Assembly: GCA_045596385.1 (NCBI GenBank)
Contig: JAZOCC010000030.1
Span: 1 to 63,603 of the forward strand
Reading direction: 5' to 3'
Length of the DNA: 63,603 nucleotides
Origin: SIG307 sp045596385
GTDB taxonomy: Bacteria; Bacillota; Clostridia; Lachnospirales; Lachnospiraceae
This document shows, piece by piece, positions 50,236-57,226 of the stretch; position 1 is the stretch's first letter; each line of letters opens with the position of its first letter. The translations under genes and the position numbers were made by a program. Under the pieces are notes generated by a model, which did not search any database, had not been told where the DNA came from, and saw only the letters and a list, made by a program, of their open reading frames with translations.

Positions 50236-52908
50236 ATGGTAGGGAAGCGGGTTATTTGGTTAAAGAGACCGGCGGTACTTTGTGCCGCCGTTTTTGTGTT
50301 GGGAATCTTTCTGGCACGATATTCGGGATGGATTGTTGCGGCAGCTGCGGGAGGCTTGTTTGCAGGAGTCCGGTGGTTTTTACATAGCCTTGAAAACGGG
50401 CGACGGCGGGTGTCGGTGGCTGATAAATTGCTGCTGTTTGCGCCGGTGTTTCTGGTGCTTGGCTGGGGGGTGATGACCGGATCGATGAGGGAATATGAAA
50501 GGGATGCGGGAGCCTATGCAGACTGTATGGTAGCCGGACGGGAGCTGCTGGCAGAGGGAACAGTGTCTCATATCCGGTGGACGGACGGCGGCGTCCGGCT
50601 GGAACTTGAGGATGCATCGGTCGCTCCTTATGAAGGGACTACGGTGTATTGCCCGGTAGGGAAACTGCTTGTTTATGCAGACGATATCGTTGCGGAGAAC
50701 GGGGAGATAAAGCACGGGCAGGAAGTTTTTATATATGGAAGCGGAAGCGTATTTGAAGAGGCAACGAACCCGGGAGGGTTTGATGCAAGGGAGTATTATT
50801 TTTCACAGGGAATTACGGGAGCGATTTATGGGAAAACCATACGTATTCAAAATTTCTCGTATCATCGCCTAAATCAGGCATTATTTCAAGCGAAAACAAA
50901 GTTGTTGAACAGTTATGTGACGTATCTGGGGGAAGAAGGAGCAGGTGTGATTTCCTCTATGCTTCTCGGAGAGCGGGCATTGTTGTCGGAGGAGACAGAA
51001 GAATTATACCGGCACGGAGGGATCTCTCATGTTCTGGCGATTTCCGGGCTTCATGTATCTCTCATCGGGACTGCACTGTATGAACTGCTTCGAAAGACGA
51101 TTCTGGGCAGGAACGGTGCGATTCCCGTGGCGTGCGGAGGAGTGATTTTGTACGGAACCTTTGTGGAAGCGGGAACCTCCACAAAACGCGCGGTCATTAT
51201 GTTTGTATTGCTGTTGGTGGCGACACTTTTGGGGCGGACCTATGATACCTTGTCTGCCATGTCGTTCAGTGTCATTGTGATTTTATGCGGAAGTCCGGGA
51301 GCACTGTATACGGCATCCTTTCAGTTGTCCTTTGCCGCCGCCTATGGAGCCTCGGTTCTGGCGGTACTGCTCCGGGGGAAGGAGAAGGAGGAGGCCGGAA
51401 CGGCAGGGCATCTGCGCAAAAAAACAGGGCTGAAAAAAGCGGAGCCGGTATGCGGAAAACCGGAGAATGGTGTAGGCACGGCAGAGACGGGAGCGTTGAA
51501 ACTTGCAAGACAGGTAGCCGCAAAAAGCAATAACAAGTGGTATAGGGGAAGGGAGTACCTATCGGAGAAATTCAGGAATATGTTTATATTCGGTCTTGCC
51601 GTTCAGGTGGCTACATTTCCTTTTACCGTGGCTCACTTTTTCGAATATCCGACCTATGGATTCTTTCTAAATCCTTTGGTAGTGCCGTTGATGACGATTT
51701 TGTTGCTGTGTGGGCTATTATCCGGTGTTTGCGGTCTGTTTGTGCCGTGGCTCGGGTATTTCTTTGCGGGAGGTGCCGGAGGAATTCTTTGGATTTATGA
51801 GGCGCTGTGCCGATGGGCGGAAAAACTGCCGGGTTCTTTGCTGTTAATCGGAAAGCCGGAAGGTTGGCAGGTCGGAGTGTACTATGGTCTGTTGGCGGTG
51901 TGCTTGTATGGGTGGTATGGAAAAGGAAGAAAAGAGCGTCAAAGTGTTATACTGTTAGGTCTACTTATTCTTCCGTTATGTTTGCAGCCTGTATCAAAGG
52001 CGCCTTTTGAAGCAGCCTTTCTTGACGTGGGACAAGGTGACGGTATTGTATTGCGGGAGCAGGGCGGCGCAGTGCTTCTTATGGACGGAGGAAGTACAAG
52101 TGTGCAGAAGGTAGGAGAAAAGCGATTGATACCGTATCTGAAATCCCAAGGAATCCGTGTCATTGATTGTGCGTTTGTCAGCCATACCGACAGCGACCAT
52201 ATGAGTGGAATAAAGGAGATACTTACAGCCATGCCGGTATATTCGACGTATCGGGAGAGTGTGCTTGGTTATACAGGAACACCGGTGATAAAGAGGCTTG
52301 TGCTGCCGGAGTGGTATGCACCGGAAGGAGAGTATACAGGAAAGAGCGAAGGTGAGTTCTCTGTGAGTGCGTCGTCGGGAGAAGTTGATGAAGTCTACAT
52401 AGAACTGTTAAAGCTGGCGCAGGAGAAGCAGGTGGAAGTGTCCTATATGGGAGCCGGTGACCGCATGACGGTAGGGAAAGAGCTGGTACTTTCTTGTCTG
52501 GGACCGGAGAAAGGTATTATCTACGATAATAAAAATGCAGCGTCTATGGTGTTGCAGGCGTCCTATGGAGAGTTTGATTTACTTTTGACCGGAGATATGG
52601 AGAAGGAGGGTGAACTTCGGTTGTTGGAACGCGGAGTGCTTGCCTCGGATTCGGTAGAAGTATTGAAGGTTTCTCACCACGGGTCCTATACTGCTTCTTC
52701 GGAAGAATTTATCACGGCGTTACAGCCTCGTATTTCCGTCATATCTTGCGGAAAGAACAACCGGTACGGCCATCCTCACACGGAGACGCTTACGACGCTT
52801 TATGGGGCAAATAGCAGGGTTTACCGGACGGATGAGAGCGGATGTGTGACGGTGAAGGTGGGGAATGGCGGTCGGATGAAAGTGCAGGGGTGGTGTGAGA
52901 ACGACTAA
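50236..52908 (+). CDS. comEC: ComEC/Rec2 DNA-uptake channel
   Basis: 890 residues. N-terminal helices and an OB-like domain (about 90-220), then the ComEC core with GVISSMLLGERALLSEETEELYRHGGISHVLAISGLHVSLIG and further helices to about 590. The C-terminal metallo-beta-lactamase-like domain shows DVGQGDGIVL, LLMDGGS, SHTDSDHMSG and VSHHGS. ComEC moves single-stranded DNA through the membrane; the metal-binding domain may degrade the other strand. Full length with no disruption. Starts 12 bases after the GerMN gene, end of the operon that begins with comEA. Confidence 0.92.
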   Translation: MVGKRVIWLKRPAVLCAAVFVLGIFLARYSGWIVAAAAGGLFAGVRWFLHSLENGRRRVSVADKLLLFAPVFLVLGWGVMTGSMREYERDAGAYADCMVAGRELLAEGTVSHIRWTDGGVRLELEDASVAPYEGTTVYCPVGKLLVYADDIVAENGEIKHGQEVFIYGSGSVFEEATNPGGFDAREYYFSQGITGAIYGKTIRIQNFSYHRLNQALFQAKTKLLNSYVTYLGEEGAGVISSMLLGERALLSEETEELYRHGGISHVLAISGLHVSLIGTALYELLRKTILGRNGAIPVACGGVILYGTFVEAGTSTKRAVIMFVLLLVATLLGRTYDTLSAMSFSVIVILCGSPGALYTASFQLSFAAAYGASVLAVLLRGKEKEEAGTAGHLRKKTGLKKAEPVCGKPENGVGTAETGALKLARQVAAKSNNKWYRGREYLSEKFRNMFIFGLAVQVATFPFTVAHFFEYPTYGFFLNPLVVPLMTILLLCGLLSGVCGLFVPWLGYFFAGGAGGILWIYEALCRWAEKLPGSLLLIGKPEGWQVGVYYGLLAVCLYGWYGKGRKERQSVILLGLLILPLCLQPVSKAPFEAAFLDVGQGDGIVLREQGGAVLLMDGGSTSVQKVGEKRLIPYLKSQGIRVIDCAFVSHTDSDHMSGIKEILTAMPVYSTYRESVLGYTGTPVIKRLVLPEWYAPEGEYTGKSEGEFSVSASSGEVDEVYIELLKLAQEKQVEVSYMGAGDRMTVGKELVLSCLGPEKGIIYDNKNAASMVLQASYGEFDLLLTGDMEKEGELRLLERGVLASDSVEVLKVSHHGSYTASSEEFITALQPRISVISCGKNNRYGHPHTETLTTLYGANSRVYRTDESGCVTVKVGNGGRMKVQGWCEND

Positions 52909-52930
52909 ACGGGGATTTTTGTCGTTTGTC
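52900..52930 (+). terminator. Possible terminator of the comEC operon
   Basis: AACGAC at the end of the gene can pair with GTCGTT (52921-52926), with a short T run (ATTTTT) in the loop rather than after the stem. Weak as a terminator. Confidence 0.35.
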
Positions 52931-52931
52931 A

Positions 52932-53129
52932 GGACGGGGATTAGGGAGCCCCGTCCAAAAAGGAGAGGTTAGTGATTGGTCGGGGGACGAAATAGGAGTG
53001 GACCCGACTAAAAAAAGAAAATCGGTGATTGGTTGGGGATGAATTAGGGAGGTGCCCCGATTGAAGAGAGAAAATCTGCAAATAGTTGGGTAAGAGCAAG
53101 AAAAGTATCCCTATCAGAAGCAAATAAAT
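52932..53129. repeat. Tandem hairpin repeats of 53 bases downstream of comEC
   Basis: Two 53-base units (52971-53023 and 53024-53076) begin RGTGATTGGTYGGGG and end AGAAAATC. Each folds into a hairpin at the same place: TGGTCGGG with CCCGACTA in the first, GGTTGGGG with CCCCGATT (wobbles) in the second. An upstream relative at 52932-52956 has arms GGACGGGG/CCCCGTCC around ATTAGGGAG, and a decayed one may follow at 53077-53129. The space from 52909 to 53170 has no gene. Confidence 0.6.
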
Positions 53130-53170
53130 ATAGAACAGTAGGGATAGAAAGAGAAATTAAGGAGGGTTTT

Positions 53171-54013
53171 ATGAAAACAACAGAGAAGATACTGCAGGAA
53201 GAAGTGTTGCAGCTTAGGGACATTGCAGAAAGGGCTAGGAAGAGACTCGAGAGGGCGCCCAAGGGCAGATTGCGTATTGCGAAAAAGCAGAATCAGATAG
53301 AATATTACTATAAAGAGCCTGAAGAGGAGGGGGAAGTAGGCAGGGACGATGGAAAAAAGGTGAAGGAAAATAAAAACGGAAGATATATGAGAAAAAGAGA
53401 AATGACTCTTGTAAAAAGACTGGCTCAACGCGATTATGATTTGTGTATTATTAAAAAGGCGGAAGAACGTATCAAAGCTATTGAACATTTTCTGGAGTCG
53501 TATGATAGAACTTGCTTGAAGAAGCTGTATCAAAAAACAAATTCTTACAGAAAGGCGTTGATTGCGCCTCCTGTTTTATCAGACGAGGAGTTTGTAAGGC
53601 AGTGGCAGGCGATAGAATATAAAGGGAAACCTTTTGAGGATGATGAGAATATTATATTAACAGAAAGAGGAGAACGGGTCCGGTCAAAATCGGAAAAGAT
53701 TATTGCAGATAAGTTATATGCGTTGGAAATACCGTATCGATACGAATGTCCTCTTGTGTTATCGGGTGGTGTTAAGGTGTATCCGGATTTTACGATTCTC
53801 AGAATGCCGATGAGAGAAGAGGTTTACTTAGAGCATTTTGGCATGATGGATGATCTTGAGTATGTGGATACGGCGCTATATAAACTGAGTTCATATGAAA
53901 AAAACGGAATATATTTAGGGGTCGATTTATTTGTTACCTATGAGACAGGAAAGAGAACTCTGAATACGAAAGGTTTAGATGGTCTTATGCGAAAAGTGTT
54001 TTGTATCGAATAA
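53171..54013 (+). CDS. Hypothetical protein with PD-(D/E)XK-like C-terminal domain
   Basis: 280 residues. The N-terminal 120 residues are highly charged and helical, probably coiled coil. After residue 165 the pattern ERGERVRSKSEKIIADKLYAL (E175), VYPDFTIL (D206), then YLEHFG (E221, H222) resembles a PD-(D/E)XK nuclease core with His in place of the usual Lys. Such proteins are common and uncharacterised in Lachnospiraceae. AAGGAGGG precedes the start. It stands alone between the comEC repeats and the Trp T-box. Nuclease activity is inference from motif order only. Confidence 0.6.
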   Translation: MKTTEKILQEEVLQLRDIAERARKRLERAPKGRLRIAKKQNQIEYYYKEPEEEGEVGRDDGKKVKENKNGRYMRKREMTLVKRLAQRDYDLCIIKKAEERIKAIEHFLESYDRTCLKKLYQKTNSYRKALIAPPVLSDEEFVRQWQAIEYKGKPFEDDENIILTERGERVRSKSEKIIADKLYALEIPYRYECPLVLSGGVKVYPDFTILRMPMREEVYLEHFGMMDDLEYVDTALYKLSSYEKNGIYLGVDLFVTYETGKRTLNTKGLDGLMRKVFCIE

Positions 54014-54025
54014 GAAAAATAACTA

Positions 54026-54054
54026 TTGACAAAAACGCTTAGAAGTGCTTTAAT
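54026..54054 (+). promoter_or_regulatory. Promoter of the trpB transcript
   Basis: TTGACA (54026-54031), a 17-base spacer and TTTAAT (54049-54054). Confidence 0.75.
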
Positions 54055-54060
54055 TAAAAC

Positions 54061-54346
54061 ATATTATATGACCAAACCGTTGAGGCGGAGATAACGGTAA
54101 TTATGCTTCCACAGAGAGCCCGCGTTGCTGAGAGTCGGGTGAAACACAGGTTATCAAATGGACCGCGGAGGGCGTAGTCAAATGTGCCACCGGCACAGAG
54201 TATTCTGCGACGTAGGGACATACGTTAGTTGTCCGGGATATGTTGGTATCCTTTAAGGAGCACGTTTTTCGTGAATCAAGGTGGCACCGCGGATAGGTAA
54301 GTTATTCGTCCTTGACAGAATCTATGATTCTGTCAAGGATTTTCTT
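54061..54346 (+). ncRNA. T-box riboswitch, tryptophan specifier
   Basis: The conserved T-box sequence AAGGTGGCACCGCGG is at 54278-54292. The stem I 3' side ends in TATCAAATGGACCGC, placing the codon TGG (54159-54161) followed by A in the specifier loop, so it reads uncharged tRNA-Trp. The downstream terminator is a perfect 13-bp stem (CCTTGACAGAATC at 54310-54322 with 54326-54338) and ATTTTCTT. When tRNA-Trp is uncharged, the antiterminator forms and transcription proceeds into trpB. Confidence 0.93.
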
Positions 54347-54365
54347 ATGTTTAGGAGGTGCGTGT

Positions 54366-54425
54366 ATGTTATTAACCAAACGATGGCGACGCCGCAGCGT
54401 GTCCCGGAGAGTGAATGAAAAGTAA
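54366..54425 (+). CDS. 19-codon Arg-rich leader ORF (MLLTKRWRRRSVSRRVNEK)
   Basis: A complete small ORF lies between the T-box terminator and trpB. It has an ideal ribosome site (AGGAGG at 54353-54358, seven bases from the ATG) and contains one Trp codon (position 7) and six Arg residues, using CGA, CGC, CGG and AGA codons rarely chosen in the neighbouring highly expressed genes. No trpB-like coding follows in frame. A role as leader peptide that couples translation to trpB expression is likely; a free small basic protein is the alternative. Only the ORF and its site are directly seen. Confidence 0.6.
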   Translation: MLLTKRWRRRSVSRRVNEK

Positions 54426-54533
54426 AAGAAATGCAGTAAAAAGCTACGATACAAAGAACGGTTTTATCGTTAAGATTTGAAAATAGAAGTATAGTTAATT
54501 AATCAGAAAATCAGATATCAGGAGGATATAACC

Positions 54534-55751
54534 ATGAAAATGAACAACGTTGATTTCGAAACCTATTTTAAGAATTACCCGGATGAGAACGGGTACTTTG
54601 GCAAGTACGGCGGTTCTTATGTTGATGCGGATTTAAAGAAGGCAATGGATGAGATTTCCGAGGCCTATCATACCATTTGTAAATCCAGAAGATTTATTGC
54701 CGAGCTTCGCCGCATCCGTAAGGAATTCCAGGGCAGACCGACGCCGGTGTCTTATCTTGAGAGATTGTCCGGTTCCCTCGGTAATGTACAGCTTTATGTA
54801 AAGCGTGAGGATTTAAATCACAGCGGTGCCCATAAGCTCAATCATTGTATGGGAGAAGCACTTCTTGCAAAGTATATGGGCAAGAAGAAGGTGATTGCCG
54901 AGACCGGTGCGGGCCAGCACGGTGTGGCACTTGCTACGGCAGCGGCTTACTTCGGTTTGGAGTGTGATATTTATATGGGTGCTGTGGATATTAAGAAGCA
55001 GGCTCCGAATGTGGCTCGTATGAAGATTCTCGGTGCAAACGTAGTTGAGGTTACAGAAGGTCTTCAGACCTTAAAGGAAGCGGTAGATGCGGCATTCGCT
55101 GCATATGCAAAGGATTACAAGAACTCCATGTACTGTATCGGTTCTGTATTGGGACCGCATCCGTTCCCGTTAATGGTACGTGATTTCCAGAGCATCGTAG
55201 GTATTGAGGCAAGAGAGCAGTTCTTAGAAATGACCGGTGAGCTTCCGGATGCAGTGGTTGCATGTGTGGGTGGCGGGTCCAATGCGGCAGGTATGTTTGC
55301 AGGCTTCTTAAACGACCCGGTTGACATTTACGGTGTAGAGCCGCTGGGGCGCGGTCCGAAGCTTGGAGACCATGCAGCAAGCTTAAAGTACGGTACCGAA
55401 GGCATTATGCACGGCTTTAACAGCATTATGCTTAAGGATGAGAACGGCGAGCCGGCTCCGGTATATTCCGTAGCAAGCGGTCTTGACTATCCGTCCTCCG
55501 GTCCGGAGCACGCATTCCTTCGTGACATCGGAAGAGTTAAGTATGATGTGGTAAACGATGAAGAGACCATCGATGCCTTCTTTACCTTATCCCGCTTAGA
55601 GGGTATTATCCCGGCCATCGAAAGTGCTCACGCAGTGGCATACGGTATGAAGCTTGCAAAGAAGATGGGCAAGGGCTCCGTGCTGATCAATCTTTCCGGA
55701 CGTGGTGACAAGGATATGGACTATATCATTGAGAAGTACGGTATTCGGTAA
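54534..55751 (+). CDS. trpB: Tryptophan synthase beta subunit (stand-alone)
   Basis: Joins indole and serine to make tryptophan using pyridoxal phosphate. 405 residues. LNHSGAHKLNHCMGEALLA holds the PLP Lys; ETGAGQHGVALATAAA, GGGSNAAGMFAGF (phosphate binding), EPLGRGPKLGDHAASL and SGRGDKDM are TrpB1 signatures. Start follows AGGAGG by eight bases. No trpA or other trp gene is adjacent, so indole may come from the medium or other genes. Controlled by the Trp T-box at 54061. Confidence 0.95.
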   Translation: MKMNNVDFETYFKNYPDENGYFGKYGGSYVDADLKKAMDEISEAYHTICKSRRFIAELRRIRKEFQGRPTPVSYLERLSGSLGNVQLYVKREDLNHSGAHKLNHCMGEALLAKYMGKKKVIAETGAGQHGVALATAAAYFGLECDIYMGAVDIKKQAPNVARMKILGANVVEVTEGLQTLKEAVDAAFAAYAKDYKNSMYCIGSVLGPHPFPLMVRDFQSIVGIEAREQFLEMTGELPDAVVACVGGGSNAAGMFAGFLNDPVDIYGVEPLGRGPKLGDHAASLKYGTEGIMHGFNSIMLKDENGEPAPVYSVASGLDYPSSGPEHAFLRDIGRVKYDVVNDEETIDAFFTLSRLEGIIPAIESAHAVAYGMKLAKKMGKGSVLINLSGRGDKDMDYIIEKYGIR

Positions 55752-55796
55752 AGTGCTGATTTGAGAGAATAGGTAAGAGAATATGAAGTGATTTCG

Positions 55797-55835
55797 GACC
55801 CCGGAACAGGAGGAAGCTTGTTCCGGGGCCTTTTT
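55797..55835 (+). terminator. Terminator after trpB
   Basis: CCCCGGAACA (55799-55808) pairs with TGTTCCGGGG (55819-55828), then CCTTTTT. Confidence 0.9.
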
Positions 55836-55874
55836 ATGTGTAGACAAAGTTTGTGCAGGCAAAGAGAACATAGA

Positions 55875-55905
55875 GGCATTGCACAAGTGCACTTGTGCAA
55901 ATGCC
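55875..55905. repeat. Near-perfect 30-base palindrome
   Basis: The 22-base core (55879-55900) is a perfect palindrome centred on GTGCAC with arms TTGCACAAGTG/CACTTGTGCAA; outside it GGCA and TGCC continue the symmetry with one unpaired base. No loop and no T run, so it is not a terminator. It lies 38 bases upstream of the alternating TCATGGTA array. Confidence 0.75.
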
Positions 55906-55942
55906 GAAACGTGAACGCGCTCATGACCGTGCAACAGGAAAT

Positions 55943-56273
55943 TGCCATGATAGAAGCAAAAAAGGTGAATATCATGGTATGCGGTTTTTGAGAGTATTGG
56001 AAAATACCATGAAGTTGATAATAATTGAAATTCTCATGGTACAGAATTAGAGTGTGTGCTAATTGTTTACCATGAGAATAATTTGAAAAGAGCGTTATCA
56101 TGGTACAAAAGGCTGGATTTTGTGGAGAAAGTGGCGCAAAAGAATGGACTTCAAGAAGATTTGAGCGGATTTGTACCATGAAGAAATCCTAAAATGAATA
56201 TATCATGGTAAAGAACAAAAATGATAGCAAATTGGTACCATGATGGGGAGCGGGAAGAGGTATGGTCATGGTA
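55943..56273. repeat. Alternating inverted 8-mer array (TCATGGTA / TACCATGA)
   Basis: Exact TCATGGTA at 55972, 56034, 56098, 56203 and 56266 alternates strictly with exact TACCATGA at 56005, 56068, 56174 and 56236 (start positions); TGCCATGA at 55943 fits the same phase with one mismatch. Gaps from forward to reverse copies are 25, 26, 68 and 25 bases, and from reverse to forward 21, 22, 21 and 22. The bases between copies are not conserved. Adjacent copies could pair as hairpins in two alternative registers. No coding signal. The array ends 30 bases before the Nudix promoter. Confidence 0.85.
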
Positions 56274-56302
56274 ATTTGAAAGATATTTATAAGGAGTTGT
56301 GC

Positions 56303-56333
56303 TTGACTTGCCCTTGGGGAAAGGTTGTATGAT
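56303..56333 (+). promoter_or_regulatory. Promoter of the Nudix gene
   Basis: TTGACT (56303-56308) and TATGAT (56328-56333) with a 19-base spacer; TGTATG (56326) with 17 is an alternative -10. Confidence 0.5.
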
Positions 56334-56369
56334 GAACATAAAATACGACATAGAAAAGAGGGATAAGCA

Positions 56370-56828
56370 ATGACACAGGCAAGATTTTATTACAAAGACA
56401 AAAATGCACCGCAACCGAAAGGAAACCGTATCGGGGCATGTATCCTGATAGAATATGACGGAAGATTGTTGTTGGAACACCGGGCAGACAGCGATACATG
56501 GGCGGTTATCGGTGGCGGGCTGAAGGAAGAGGAAAGATTGGTGGAAGGAGCTGTCCGGGAAGTCTTTGAAGAAACCGGGATTCGGTTACGGGAAGAGAAA
56601 GTTACGTTTTATGGCATCTATGATGACCCGTCCCGTATTGCAAGCTATCCGGACGGGAATGTGTGGAGAATTATTACGGTTGTGTATCGGACAAAATTAG
56701 AAGAACTGCCGGAAATGATATGCAGTGAGGAGTCGCGGAAGTTGCGCTTTTGGGGAAGGGAGGAATTGCAGAAGGTGAAGGTTGCAGCGACTCATCTACC
56801 GATTTTGGAGGATTGGAAAGATGTTTAA
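56370..56828 (+). CDS. Nudix hydrolase
   Basis: 152 residues. The Nudix box is complete: GGGLKEEERLVEGAVREVFEETGI matches G-x5-E-x7-R-E-U-x-E-E-x-G-U, the metal-binding loop-helix-loop. Such enzymes cleave nucleoside diphosphates linked to another group, for example damaged nucleotides or ADP-sugars; substrate not determinable. The stop overlaps the next start by eight bases. The start follows AGAGGGATAAGC. Confidence 0.92.
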   Translation: MTQARFYYKDKNAPQPKGNRIGACILIEYDGRLLLEHRADSDTWAVIGGGLKEEERLVEGAVREVFEETGIRLREEKVTFYGIYDDPSRIASYPDGNVWRIITVVYRTKLEELPEMICSEESRKLRFWGREELQKVKVAATHLPILEDWKDV

Positions 56829-57198
56829 GGCGATGTTGCTCAAAATTGCGAAAACTCCCTTTATGGGCAAGATTGTAGGAACTGCATTTCGGTACGGTAG
56901 TTGGGCTATCCCTATGAAGAAAGTATATAATGGCAAGGGAATACTTGCGTTTTATCATCCATGCCCATCTTATGAAAATCATATAATCATTTCGCCGAAA
57001 AGGGCAATAAAGAATTTACAGCAAATGGAGTTAGAGTGTTATAGTAAATATTTTGTGCAAATCTTTGAGGTTACAAAGGACATATGGGGGCGGTTTTTCA
57101 CGTTGTATCGGGAAGAAAAACGAAAGACATCTAACGTAATCGAACAAAAGTTCTTGCGAATTGTGAAAAGAAGTTGTATACTAAAAAGTGGAGAATGA
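56821..57198 (+). CDS. HIT-like protein fragment
   Basis: 125 residues from the ATG at 56821, coupled to the Nudix gene. GKGILAFYHPCPSYENHIIISPKRAI resembles the first half of a HIT domain (HP-x-P-x-YxxH-hhhhPK). The hallmark C-terminal H-x-H-x-H of HIT nucleotide hydrolases is missing and the remainder (VTKDIWGRFFTLYREEKRKT) is of no known type. It may be a decayed or truncated HIT gene. Its end contains the LexA box and promoter of the next gene, so its 3' part could have been replaced. Confidence 0.5.
   Translation: MFKAMLLKIAKTPFMGKIVGTAFRYGSWAIPMKKVYNGKGILAFYHPCPSYENHIIISPKRAIKNLQQMELECYSKYFVQIFEVTKDIWGRFFTLYREEKRKTSNVIEQKFLRIVKRSCILKSGE
57141..57154. promoter_or_regulatory. LexA (SOS) box
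   Basis: CGAAC-AAAA-GTTCT fits the Gram-positive LexA consensus CGAACnnnnGTTCG with one change. It abuts the -35 box of the Y-family polymerase gene, where bound LexA would block RNA polymerase. Confidence 0.75.
57154..57182 (+). promoter_or_regulatory. Promoter of the Y-family polymerase gene
   Basis: TTGCGA (57154-57159), a 17-base spacer and TATACT (57177-57182), within the end of the preceding ORF. Confidence 0.7.
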
Positions 57199-57226
57199 AA
57201 CAATAACCACAGAAAGGAGGCATACT

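Noticed and set aside
55943..56273. CRISPR array
   Set aside because: The repeats are only 8 bases, alternate in orientation and have spacers of 21-26 bases; no cas genes are in the window.
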